This document shows positions 36,208 to 47,282 of a DNA stretch of 64,000 nt, piece by piece; the first letter of the stretch is position 1; each line of letters begins with the position of its first letter. The stretch lies in contig JABSSW010000043.1 in the NCBI GenBank assembly GCA_018902385.1, positions 62,001-126,000 on the forward strand. Reading direction: 5' to 3'. Source of the stretch: Physcia stellaris. Taxonomy: Eukaryota; Ascomycota; Lecanoromycetes; Caliciales; Physciaceae. The position numbers and the translations under genes are program-made. Below the pieces are notes generated by a model. That model was not told where the DNA came from, did not search any database, and saw only the letters and a program-made list of their open reading frames with translations.

Positions 36208-39200
36208 TCAGCCTTGAGGTAGGTATGCTGCTAGGGTCTGTCCGAGCTTGCCTAGCGCAAGCGGTTTCGTTAAGAAGTCGTCCGCACCAGCAGCTCTAAA
36301 CATATTTTGAGCCTCCGTGCTGACAACGGCGGTGACAGCGATGATGGGACGTCTTCGTGAAAGCATGCCGCTTGCTTCTAGTTCACGGATCTCTCTTGTA
36401 GCCGTCACCCCGTCCTTGACGGGCATGGACTGGTCCATCAAAATGGCATCTACAATGTCATCGTGCTTCATGATCTGCTCTATTGCCTGCCCTCCGTCAT
36501 CTGCAGTGATGACCTCATATTTCAGGGCATTAAGCATTTTCCTGCCAAGTTTCTGGTTGATTGGGTTATCTTCAACTAGAAGTACGGTGAGGTTCTTTGT
36601 TACTAAATCTTCCTGTGAGTGTTCGTCCGCGGCTGGAGCAACGATCTCGACTTTTGGAGCAAATCTAACAGTCCTTTCCGGAGATATAGGGGCCGGCTGC
36701 TCAAGAGCATCCTTTATTTGTTGTTCAAAAGTGTGCCAGATTAGAGGCTTTTGTAGCGGAATGACTTTGTGGGCCGTAGAAAGTCTCGGTACCTGCTTCA
36801 GGGCCCCTTTGTTATCGCACGGCACCAAGATCAACCATTTGTCTTCCTCTATTAGTTGCTGCGCCACAGACTTGTTTCGCTTCAAAAATTCCAGATCAGT
36901 CCAAACGTATTTACAGTCAATGTTAAAGAGATCAAAAAATGTGTCGACACCCACTATATCCACCCCAAAAGTCGCCCATGATGTACGCAGCCCCTCATTG
37001 TATCGTTCACTGCTGTCAAAGACGGCAATAACGGAGGAGGCTTTGGAGAAGCATGGCGGGCATTTCGGCGAATTGGATAGCTGAATAGGGATCCTGACCG
37101 TAAACGTGGTACCGGTTTGTCCTGATTCGATTCCTTCTTCATCGGGATGATTGCTTTGGACCTCTATTGATCCACCCATCTTATTCAATAACTGTTTGAT
37201 GATGCTCATGCCAAGTCCGGTACCTCTTTGGGAGCCCCGAGTCGTAGCTCTATGGAGATTTCGGAGTCAGTATTGCTCATCTAAGCTACGTTTGCGGGAG
37301 GTGCAACATGTTTCTCGAGCCAAATGTGTCATTTGCTGAACATGACTCAAAACCCAAGCGACATCACGAAAAGGGAAGAAAAGCTCCGAGATATACTCAC
37401 TGTTTGAAAGGCTCGAACAGCTGAGGCAAGAATGAGGGCGGAATACCCGAGCCAGTGTCTTTAACCGTAGCAATCAGGTCGCCCTTGCAGATCTCAATAA
37501 GTAAGAGGATGTAGCCAGACCTAGTGAATTTGAGAGCGTTGGACAACAGATTCATAATAATCCGTTGAATGTAAGTCTCGTCCAGGAACAAGGAGTGCGG
37601 CACTTCTGGAGAGACTACCACCATGAGTTCTACCTCATCTTCGTCATCCTTGTTTGGTAAGAGGAGGAGAATCGACTCGCAGACAGTCCTCATGTCAAGC
37701 GGTACAGGACGGCATGATGCATCGACGTCCTTTTCAAGCTTGCTCCAGTCCAAAACGTTATTGGTAACTTCAAAGCATCAGTACACCCTCCAATTATGCT
37801 TATTGTGAAGTGCCTACTTAGTGAGAGTGTTTTGGTAGCGTGCTGAATAGCATAGAGGAGTGTGCGGCCTTCTTCGGTCAACTGAGTCTGCGAAAGCAGA
37901 TCACTATAGCCTTGGAGGTGATGCAACGGTGTGCGAATTTCGTGAGAAGCTGAGGCGATAAAATCACTTCTGGCTGCTGCTGCTGCCTCGGCGTTCTCCT
38001 TCAAAGCAATAGTTTTCCAGAGTTGTTTTCTTGTCATCACGATCTCTGCCAACTTATTGCGAGAGAGAGTAGCAACATGGGCAAGCAAAAAATTGGCTGC
38101 TATGCAAGTGATTATAGCGATGGTACCAATAGCCACTGCGAGCATCGATGGGTAGCCCCTTTTGACGGAAGGGCCATTATAAGACCAGAAGGTGACGGCT
38201 CGCATCCCTAATATGAATTAGCGTTTCTCCCCGGATTTTTGCATTTTTCAAGAAGGATTACCTGTGAAGTGCATTGCCGCAACGCCGCCACAAGCCACGA
38301 GGGCGAACAGGAATTGCTGGGAGAAATTGGTTTCAATTCTAGCCATTAAGATGCAGCCTACAAGGCAGACAGCCCAGCTGATGAGAGCAGACAGTACGAC
38401 CAAGCCAGGTTCAAGGGTTGAATACCCGCTCGGGATGCGAAGGGCAGTAATGCCTACATAGTGCATGGAAGTAATTGCAAGGCTCCAAAGAAACCCCTTG
38501 AGGATGTTACGGCATGTACAGCCTGCGTATAGCGCTTCTCCAGTAGTTATGAACGCATTTTTCGCAGGTGATGTTCCTCGATTAGCCAGATTCATGATGT
38601 TGCTTAAGCTATAAATACTATTAGTTGAACTCATGACCGAATCAGATCGCCGTGAAATCGAGTGCTGGCTTGAGCCTCTACGCTGCATGCCTGGGTGGTA
38701 AGCGTATTTGTGAGATGTTTCCGGGCCTTCATCGGATCCACTGAGAGCTGCTCTCGAAACCGAGCCATTGAGAAGAGGCACAGTAGGCTGGGCGCTACAA
38801 CTGCTATCAGATTCTGATGATGATTCATTGTCAGAGTCTTCATGACCATTATCCTGAAGGAGAGGCGACTCGACGTCTTGGAAGGCTTCCGGATAGGCCT
38901 CTTGCTCCTCGAAGCGTGCGAGTAGGGGACTCGAGGTACTCTCTTGCATAACCATGTTTGGGCTTTCTAGATGTCTACCCCTCATCTGTGCTCTCCTTCG
39001 GTTTCTTTTCTGTCGCCTGCGCACATGACTATTCCAAAGAAGGTCTGATGCCAAAGCGGCGAATGTGAAGAAAACGGCCAGAATAGCACTCAAGAGAGTC
39101 AGAGGAAGATTAATTCCAATGCGGAGATCTAGTTCGCAGGCCAGCATAGCAACGAAGTGAAGGCTCCATATTGAGCAAAACCCAAACGTGAGGCTCCCAA

Positions 39201-39463
39201 GGACTGTCCAGATCAAAACACTTGAAAAGTGAACCGACATTCGCGCCTGGCACATACTAGACATACGGTCAGGAATACAACACCAAAGCACCGGCAAAGT
39301 CGCTTGGGGAGACAAACAGTTGTGTGGAGGTGAAGGCGCCGAGAAATGATATGGCGATTGACGCTGCAATCAGTCCTGCGTTCCTGAGGCGCTTGAGCAT
39401 TAGCTTCCCGCAAATCATGATGGTAGGACGCAGACTGGATATCAGGACCAGCTCAGCGAACAT
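36208..39463 (-). CDS. MHYT-domain hybrid histidine kinase
   Basis: Exons 39318-39463, 38262-39256, 37818-38207, 37401-37767 and 36208-37249 encode 979 residues; introns are 61, 54, 50 and 151 nt. The N-terminal ~400 residues are an MHYT-type membrane sensor: hydrophobic segments with WSLHFVAM, SMHYVGITAL and AAMHFTGMRA, split by a Ser-rich cytosolic loop. Then come the H-box ASHEIRTPLHHL (phospho-acceptor His near residue 468), N-box NLLSNALKFT, DTGSGIP, RGTGLGM, and a receiver domain with VEDNP, phospho-acceptor Asp in ILMDQSMPVKDG (near 904) and FLTKPL. All catalytic residues are present. The 5' end is uncertain: the same frame stays open upstream to about 39540 without an ATG, so a further upstream exon may exist. 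MHYT motifs are thought to bind metal and may sense a diatomic gas or redox state. Confidence 0.87.
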
Positions 39464-40430
39464 ACCATTGAGGTTGAAGCTGACGAGGTGTGTCGGTATA
39501 CTCGAACGAAGCTCCAGGAGCTCTGTCGATACTGCCTTCCATGACTGCTATAGGTCGAGAGATTGTTGCGGTGTCAAGCGCGAGATAGCTGCAAGAGTCC
39601 CAAGTCGCAGTCCCCTCATAGCCATGTTTGCCGGCAAGCAATAAGACCTTTGCGTTGGAGGTGCGATTTGAGTTGCGATTTCGGCTCTAACAAGGGCACC
39701 AAGGCTCGCAAGGGTCTAGATTCAGACGATCTACGGATACAGACTATTTACTACCCCGCGGGCCGAGGTTGCCGCTCTCCAAGACCCTGAATACGTACTG
39801 CTCGTACAATCACTCGCCTCGGACAGCTGATAAAAGTTAGAAAACACTTGTCAGATCAAGGTTGCCCGTCTTTGGCAGTCAGAACGTAAAGAAATATGAA
39901 TGGAGTTCTATATTTGTCGAATTTCCCAAGTCGGGCTATCGTCGACTTATTCGATTTGCCGTGAATAATTGTTGATCACGTGAGATGAGATCTGCACTCA
40001 ATTTTGCTAGGGGCGAGTGGATGACACATTTGTATCTCAGGCAACAATAAGAGATGTCCTCCACAAGAACCTCGAACCAGATGCCATGGTCGTTACACAG
40101 CGCAGACTAGACCGCCTTGGAAATATGCCTACATCGTTGGAGCCAGAGATATCTTCAGTAGGCATATGAGAATCTTGTTACAAGTCGCTCAGAGAACAGT
40201 AATGTTCCCTCTTCAACAGAGTCGAATAAATTGTCCAGGCCAGTCTAAATGTTGCTATGTCCCTCGTTTGCCGCATAGTCTCTTCCACTCTTATTTGAAT
40301 TTATGTGTCCCTTTCGCTAGCAGTCTCGTCGAAACAGCTATGATACGAGACTTGGCCCCTTTGCTGTTGTCTTCACTGTCCCAACATCTACTGCGGATGT
40401 TTGCCGATCTGTTCGCTCCGAGAGTAGTGC
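39464..40430. other. Intergenic with one MITE
   Basis: It contains the presumed 5' region of the histidine kinase and a MITE at 39811-40019. No gene was recognised in the rest. Confidence 0.4.
39811..40019. mobile_element. MITE family A, reverse-orientation copy
   Basis: A 209-bp copy inverted relative to the one at 16399. Shared blocks are CACTCGCCTCGGACAG at the left, CCCGTCTTTGG, ATATGAATGGA.TTCTA and GGGGCGAGTG at the right. The left terminal repeat is more eroded than the right. Confidence 0.75.
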
Positions 40431-40916
40431 TCAGAGTACCAAAGGGCCTCCATTGGCCATCACCCCCCCTGCCTTGCTTAGGAGGACGAGGCAGCACAGC
40501 ACACTTGAGATCCATACCCCTGTTCTCAATACACTCCACTGCTGTGTCGTAGTTTGAATATATGCGATGCTGTATACCGTACGCAAGACCAGGAAAAGCC
40601 CGGCCATGGTATTTAATGTGCTCGGGTCTAGCTTTGCTATATTTCCACAGATGACTGCAGCTGCGAATAGAGGGAAGCTCTCATATCCGTTGAAGTGTGC
40701 TGCTCTTGCTCGCTCAAATCTGCTAAAATCCTCCTTAGGGAGATTCTTCTTTAGGGACTGAGCATAAGTCTCGCCGCGTGGGTTCGCATTGTCGCGTCTG
40801 ACGTTCTTAGTATTTCTGACGATGCTACTGGCGTATAGCTGAGGGGCGAGGATAAGGATGAAAGAGGCTGGGATGGCGTAGAAAGAATAATTGGTTGCTG
40901 GTGTAACGGAGGACAT
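40431..40916 (-). CDS. MAPEG family membrane protein
   Basis: A single exon of 161 residues from the ATG at 40916. It has four hydrophobic segments: near the N-terminus (FYAIPASFILILAPQLYA), in the middle (ESFPLFAAAVICGNIA), then LNTMAGLFLVLRTVYSIAY and VWISSVLCCLVLL. FERARAAHFNGYESFPLF matches the MAPEG signature region around the E/N-rich loop. MAPEG proteins include microsomal glutathione transferases and eicosanoid enzymes; this fungal subgroup has no assigned substrate. It sits just left of the LINE insertion, which entered about 140 bp upstream of its start codon. Confidence 0.82.
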   Translation of the reverse strand: MSSVTPATNYSFYAIPASFILILAPQLYASSIVRNTKNVRRDNANPRGETYAQSLKKNLPKEDFSRFERARAAHFNGYESFPLFAAAVICGNIAKLDPSTLNTMAGLFLVLRTVYSIAYIQTTTQQWSVLRTGVWISSVLCCLVLLSKAGGVMANGGPLVL

Positions 40917-41054
40917 AATCAGAGCCTTCGTTGTTGCAGAGACCCTGGACAAGCGACGCCTTATTCTGATACGTCAGTGAATCCGAAAAGTGTAATGGTG
41001 GGTTCGGGGTCGTTAAACCATGTGCCCAAGATCAGGTACGCGTACTTACCTACT

Positions 41055-41070
41055 AGCTCTGACTCTCTGA
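41055..41070. repeat. Left target-site duplication of the LINE
   Basis: AGCTCTGACTCTCTGA, repeated exactly at 46972-46987. Only the LINE lies between the two copies. Confidence 0.9.
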
Positions 41071-41088
41071 TTGATTGATTGATTGATT
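41071..41088. repeat. Tetranucleotide tail of the LINE
   Basis: (TTGA)n on the plus strand, that is (AATC)n at the 3' end of the minus-strand LINE. Simple-repeat tails of this kind stand in for poly(A) in many LINEs. Confidence 0.8.
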
Positions 41089-41799
41089 CATTAAGCACTC
41101 GAAACCGACCTTAAAGATCCGTTATGCGACTAAAAACAATCGAGCCAATCACCTCCTAGGAGATTCTTGATTCTATACAGAATTATTTGCTCTTGATGTT
41201 TTGTTTTTCTATTCGAGCAAATCACTTCAGACATTTTTATTTTCATGATTTTTTCTCATTTTCACTTTGTACGAAAATTTTCAATTCAATGCACTTTTTT
41301 TGCAATCTTTATTTCTCGTCGTTCGTTATTGAAACTCGTAAATAATCAATGAGTTCGAATTTTTCGATAAATTTTGTCGTTTTTGTCAAATTGATCGAAT
41401 TGATCAGTACGTTCATCAATTTTATTTTTTTTCATTTCGCTTTTTTAATTTCGTCAATTCATAAGTTTTTGCGAAGTTTTTTCAACTTTTTGCATTCGAA
41501 AAGCACGTGTTTGATCGTTTGTTTGTTACACATGCATGAACACATGAAATTTTCGATTTGTTTTTTGTTGTATAAAAACGCTCGTAAATCTATTTTGATC
41601 GTGCGAAATTGTATTGTTATGACGTTGAATTTCTTTGTGAACTTTTCGTGTAATCGCAATATTGTTTTATTGAATTTCGATGTAATTTTGTACAAATTTT
41701 TTTTTTTATTGCAGTTTTTTCACTTTTGATTTCATTGTTGTTTTATCGATTTATTCATCACGATTTTGACGACGTTTTTCAGCATTTGCACGCTCGTTT

Positions 41800-43176
41800 G
41801 TTGTGTTTTGTGATCGATGTTCATTTTTTTTTTTTTTTATTTCGTTTTTTCAATTTTCATTTCGTGATTTGTTTGATCGCAACGTTTGTTTGTTCGTTGC
41901 TCACGATATCGATGTGAATCGAAATTCAATGCAATTTTATTTCAATATATTTGTTTCGCAATTCGTTGATCAATCAAATTATTCATTTCATCAAATATTG
42001 ATCGAAATTGATTTTCGAATTGTGCATCGTTTGAATTGTTGTCTGATTGTCGATGCATATGACGAGTTTCGATTTTTTTGCAAATTTCAAAAACGAATGC
42101 AATCGCATATTCAATGCTAAAACGATGTCATATAATTCAACAAAATAAATCGTGTATGACGTAATGAGTTTCAAATACGCTTTCGTTGTAATAAATTTCG
42201 TTTTTGAAAATATCGTTGTTGCATTCATTTTGTCGTTAATGTCGCTCTCATTTGTATATATGTAATTGATCGAATTCGTTGCTAATTGTATTTTGTGATA
42301 TTTTTTTGCTTTTTTTTTGTTTTTCATGATACGTGCAATTGACGATGTTCATCATGACGATGCGACAAAAAATAAAATTTTCTTCATATCGTGTGTTTTG
42401 ATGTTCGTTTTTTTTTCGAATTTATTCATTAACTTTTTCAATGAATTGACGTTTTTCGATTTTTTGATGAAACGATCGCGTATAATCGTGTCGTATGTTG
42501 AATTTGTTATCAATCTCATTGCGAACGCATTGATGAATTTGTTCAAACGTAAATGCATGAACATTGAATTGATTTCGATGTTGAACGTTTTTTTCGAAAT
42601 CGCTTTGTATGTTTTCGTTATGATTTTTTCGATTTGATATTGAACGTTCGCTAATCTCTTCGCTATTTTTTTGTTGTAATTTTTTTTTTTCGTCGACGTG
42701 TATTACATCGAACATGCGTATGTGAATTGTGAAACGAAAATCGTTTGCATTATTTGTTTCATTTTCGAAAATTTAACATTTCATGTAATGTCGTCAAAAT
42801 TGCGTAATGCTTTTATTGATTTCAATGTTTTCGTTTTGTTTTGATTGATTTGTGCTTTTCAATTGAATTTCTCGTTCATTATGACGTTCAAATATTTCAT
42901 TTTTTTGTTTGTTTTGATTTTTTGATTGAATTCAAAAAATAATATCGATTCGATGTCGTTTGTTTTTTTTTTCGATTGAAATAAATGAATTGATACTTGA
43001 AAAATGCAAATTTCATTTCATGTTTCAATGTTCACGATACGCAAATTTTTTCGTGTGCTTTGATTATGATATCGTTGCATTTTTCGAAAATGTGATTTTT
43101 CGTCAGCATTTTTACATCGTCGACGAATTCGCTCGCTGAAATATTTCTTTTTTTCAAAACTTTCAATAGAGATGCG

Positions 43177-43212
<36 letters not shown>

Positions 43213-45195
43213 GATGACATAAATGAATTTTGTGAAATTTTTATGAATATTTCGAGTTATTCGATATCGTATTCGTTCGTCTTCAATATCGTCATTTTAT
43301 TGAACAAAAAGAAATCAATATATCGTATCAGTTTTTCGTCTAAACGTTTCATTTTGAAATTGTGTAACAATTTTAAACGCGTTATATTGTCGAAAACGTT
43401 CATCACGTCGAAAAACATGATCACGATTATCAATCTTTTGTTTCATGTCGAGTGTATTCGTTTCATCATGTAATGTAATGCGTGTTTCGTAAACACGACT
43501 TTTCTGATTTCGAAATGTGTGCGTGACAGCAAATCGTGTTTTTTCGTCAAAAAGTTGATTCGTTTGATCAATATGAATTTCATGAGTTTGTTTATAATAT
43601 TGAGTAAAATTATTGATTTGTACGAAATCGTCATTGAATAAATATTTTTGTTTGATTTACGTAATGCGATCGTGATCGATTTTCGAAAATGTTTCGAACA
43701 ATAATTTTCGTTCAAATTGACGTTGTATATACGTTGCAAATGTGATGCGATTATGTCATTTATTCATTTTCATATTTTATTGATTATGTCGTCGTCGTTT
43801 GAGATTTTGTTCGAATTTTGTTTGATTATGATTTTCGTCATCTCGTGAAATTGTATGTTTTTCAATTTCAAATTTTGATTGTATGTGATTTTTTGTATGT
43901 CGATTAAAACAATCGTAAACGACGAAAAAAAAAACTTTTTCAACAATATGAATGCTTTTTTGATTGAATCAATTTCGAACAACATGAATGAATGATCGTG
44001 TAAAATCGACAAACAAGTTTTTTTTGAAATACGATTTTTTGTTCATTTGCATGTCTTTCACATGTTGTTTGATGTATCACATTTTTTTTCGATTTTTTTT
44101 TTGTATTGTGTTTTCATGACTTTAGAGATTACGTGATTTAAACGATTTTTCATTTTTTTGTACGATTTTCACAAATTTTCGATTTTGTCGTTGTTTTGAT
44201 ATTTTTTTTTAGTCGATTTGATCGTTTTCGATGTTTGTTTGCATTTTTCGATGAATTTTGATTTCGCGTAAATATTCGATTTGTTAATCGAAATGATTGT
44301 TTCGATGATTGTTTGAATGATTTTTATCAACTTTTTGACTTGATCGTCGATTTTTTTTGTCTGATTGTTGTACGTATCGTTGTTGAAAATGAACGTTTCA
44401 TTATTCGTGATTTTCGTTTGCAATTTCTCGCGTAATATATCGATATTTGTTTTCGTTCAAACTTTTGTGATTTTCGACTCGATCGTTTTCGTTCGCAAAT
44501 TGAATATCGTTTTAATTGAGCGATGATTCGAATAATTGTTCATGTTCTCGTCGATGTCGATTTCGATCATGCTGTTTCGAAACAACGATATTGCGTATGT
44601 AAAATCGATTGTGCTTTCGTTCGTATGTTTATTTCATGTAATTAATTTTATTGATGTGACTTTTTTCAATTTATATTTTTTCATCGTGATTATGAGCTCG
44701 TATGCGTTCGCGTTTGCTTTCACATGTGATTTTTTTCAATTGAAATGATGTAAATTAAAATTTTTCACGACGACGTGTTTTTCGTTGACTTTTTTTTGCA
44801 TCGCGTTTTTAAAATTGAATATCGCGTTGAAATTTTCGTTGCTTTTGCATGAATTATACATGTTGTGAATGTTGATAATTTTGTCGTTCGCGATTTGCAT
44901 TTTTAACGAAATCAAATTTTTGTTGTAAAACGTGTGAAAGTATTCGATTTTCGTTATTTTTTTGTTGACGAACATGCACATTTTCGTGATTGCATCGAAC
45001 ATGTACAATAATTCGAATTGTTGCGAAAATTTGTTGTTTGTCGTGAATTGAAATGAATTCTTTTATGATTTTTGCATGATCAATATATCGAATTTTTTTA
45101 TGTTTTTTGTTTCGAACAACGATATCATGATTTGAATTTTCGAGTTGTTGACGTTGTATTGTAATATCGATAATGTGTCGTTTTTTAACATTTTT
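41800..45195 (-). pseudogene. LINE ORF2: endonuclease, reverse transcriptase, RNase H (dead)
   Basis: Begins near 45190 with NDTLSILQYNVNNSKIQIM, the start of an APE-type endonuclease, whose later block HVVVKNFNLHHFN stands for the family GDFNLHHPN. Reverse transcriptase follows: HFRKSITIALRKSNK, SYKSIILLNIINKLM and FDVMNVFDNITRLKLLHNF. The catalytic box reads EFVDDVKML near 43.1 kb and keeps both aspartates. RNase H shows LVICIDNQTTIQTMHNSK near 42.0 kb. Many stops interrupt the frame. The three checked in the RNase H part (41.9-42.0 kb) are TGA, and at least two stand where the family has Trp. Confidence 0.88.
43181..43210. repeat. 30-nt A homopolymer inside LINE reverse transcriptase
   Basis: Thirty consecutive A on the plus strand. 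On the coding strand this is poly-T and translates as a run of Phe directly before YNASLL, where relatives have a Leu/Pro/Phe-rich segment enco​ded by a pyrimidine-rich tract. Confidence 0.9.
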
Positions 45196-46700
45196 TCATT
45201 GTTTTGAATCTCGTATTTCGATTCGTGACGTCAGCTAAAAATGTTCTGATGATCGTGAACGAGAAATTTTTTTTTTTTTCAAATTTCTCATATCTTTTTC
45301 TGATCATTGATGTTTTTTTATTTTTGATCGATGACGTCGATTTATCGTTTTTTTTGTCTCGAAATTTCTGTGAATTTGAAGACAATTGCGATGACATCAT
45401 TGTTTCGATCGACAAAATTATTTTCACGTGAAATTCATGCGCGTTCGTTTTTTTGCGTTTGTTGATTTCGTCTAAATAAATTTTTTTTTTTTGTGATTTT
45501 TCGATGTTTCGTCGTTGTATTTTTTTTAGTTGATTGAATTTCTTCGCAACGACTGTCGTTTTTGAATTTTCGTGAATTGTATTCATCGATTTCGAAATCG
45601 TTATCATTTTGTTGACGACGATGTATTGCTGTTTTTGAATTTCGAATTTCGCTGACGTAATCAAACGTTGATACATGATTTTTTCGATTTTCTTTTGTTT
45701 TTTTTTGCATTTTTTTCTTTATGAATTATGTGTTTTTTCACATACACAACATTTGATTTTGTAATTTTTTGCGCATTTTTTTTTTTTGTAACATGCGCAT
45801 TTGCGCAATAATCGCATCGTTCTTTTTTTGTACATTGAATTGTATTGTGTTCGTGATGATGACATTTATAACATTGAATAGTTTTGCATGTCTTGTTGAA
45901 CATTGAGCAAATTCTCAACTTTTTTTCGATCATGATGTTGTTGTTGACATATTGTTATTCATTTCTGAAATAATGATTTCAATAATCAAAAAATGATATT
46001 GTTGCATTGTCGTGAATTTGTTTTTTCAAAACACGTACAAAATTTTCATTTCTTTTAATTTTTTCACGTTTTCGTTTTTTTTTTTGATTTTACGCATCGT
46101 CGTTTTTCTATTTTTTGTCGTTGTTAAATCGAATTTTTTGATTTTTATTTCGTTGATCATGATCGCGTAAATCGAAACGATCGTTCTCGTTTTTTTATCG
46201 AATATCGTCGTTCATGCATTGTTGTTTCGCAATTTTTTTGCTTTTTTTGCGTTTATCGCGTGTATCGCGAAATCATCACTCGAAAGTTTCTTGATCGCTC
46301 GAATATTTTTGATTTGTATGTTTTTTTTCGTAATGTACGTGTTGATTTCATTGACGATACGTTTGATTTCGTATTGATTCAATTGTTGTTTTTTTTCGTT
46401 GTCGTTTAAACGTATTATGATTTCGATGTTTTTGTTTGCGATGATTTTGAACGCTGAAAAAATCGCAACGACGACTGTTCAATTGCGTGAACTCGTCTTG
46501 ATCGTGAAAAAAAAAAAAAATTTGAAAAAAATGATTATTTCTGTAATTTCATGACGAATCATGACATTGTTTTTTTTCATTTTCGCGTGCTTTTTGTTGA
46601 ATTGAGCAATCATTTTGTTCATTGCGTTTATCATGTTTCTTTGAATGAGTGCAAATTGCGTGTTTTCAAAATATGTCACGACGATTGTAAATCAACTTTC
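45185..46700 (-). pseudogene. LINE ORF1, gag-like with zinc knuckle (dead)
   Basis: The clearest mark is the CCHC knuckle CYKCHHHEHNTIQC (C-x2-C-x4-H-x4-C) near 45.83 kb, followed by a second, degraded Cys cluster (CDYCANAH). Downstream is a Lys-rich tail, 45185-45676. Upstream, 46479-46679 holds another open fragment. This is the nucleic-acid-binding protein of Tad-like LINEs. Confidence 0.75.
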
Positions 46701-46971
46701 AATGATTTTTGATGATGATTTTTTTTTTGTTCGAACGAGTTTTCGACATTTTTTGATGTTTTTCAACAGCATTGTTTTTTGTTCGTGAACGTTTTCGTTC
46801 GTTTGATTTAACAACGATCATGTTATTTTTTTCATCATCATCAATTGCTCATTGATCGATGCGCAAAGGTTCGGCGATTCGAATGACGCGTTAATCAAAT
46901 CAATATCACGTTTCGTTGTTGAGTTATTTCAAAAATTGGGTTTGTAGCATAAATTGTGTTTTTTTTTTTTC

Positions 46972-46987
46972 AGCTCTGACTCTCTGA
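46972..46987. repeat. Right target-site duplication of the LINE
   Basis: An exact copy of the 16 bp at 41055-41070. Confidence 0.9.
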
Positions 46988-47282
46988 GCTCAGCTCGATA
47001 CCCACCTTCAACCCTAGATAAACCCTAGACTAGCGCTGAGCAAACTTTTGTCCTTGTCCAATGGCAGTGGACCTCAAATGTGGACTGGTTTCACAGCCTG
47101 GGAGATGGCAGCTGAATAGTATGATCGAGCCGAGTGAAGGAGCCGCTACTCGGACATGAATCCTATGATGTATAAGTTGATCATATTCTCGATGAAGTAA
47201 ACCCAGATTCTGGTAATCCCCATCTTCTCTACCTAGGTATTTTCGTTGTCAATTGAGATCACATAAGTGCACACCTTTCAGA
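46988..47282. promoter_or_regulatory. Presumed het-C promoter
   Basis: A short interval between the LINE and the het-C start. Composition returns to normal immediately at the duplication. Confidence 0.4.

Larger units (their letters stand above)
41071..46971 (-). mobile_element. Full-length Tad-like LINE (non-LTR retrotransposon), heavily C-to-T mutated
   Basis: A 5.9-kb element on the minus strand between exact 16-bp target duplications. Going 5' to 3' on the minus strand: a gag-like ORF1 with a zinc knuckle (near 45.8 kb), then ORF2 with endonuclease (about 45.2-44.7 kb), reverse transcriptase (about 44.0-43.0 kb) and RNase H (about 42.3-41.8 kb). It closes with an (AATC)n tail at the left end. 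Length, order and the RNase H domain fit the Tad1/I-like group. The interior has lost nearly all CC and GG. About 95 bp at the 3' end kept normal composition. Confidence 0.92.

Noticed and set aside
39453-39641. 31-nt intron at 39435-39465 extending the histidine kinase upstream
   Set aside because: Too short to be a believable intron; the alternative frame is open through this point, so the start was set at 39463.
41055-46987. AT-rich block considered as a centromere fragment or mitochondrial insertion
   Set aside because: It is exactly bounded by a 16-bp duplication and translates as a LINE on the minus strand.
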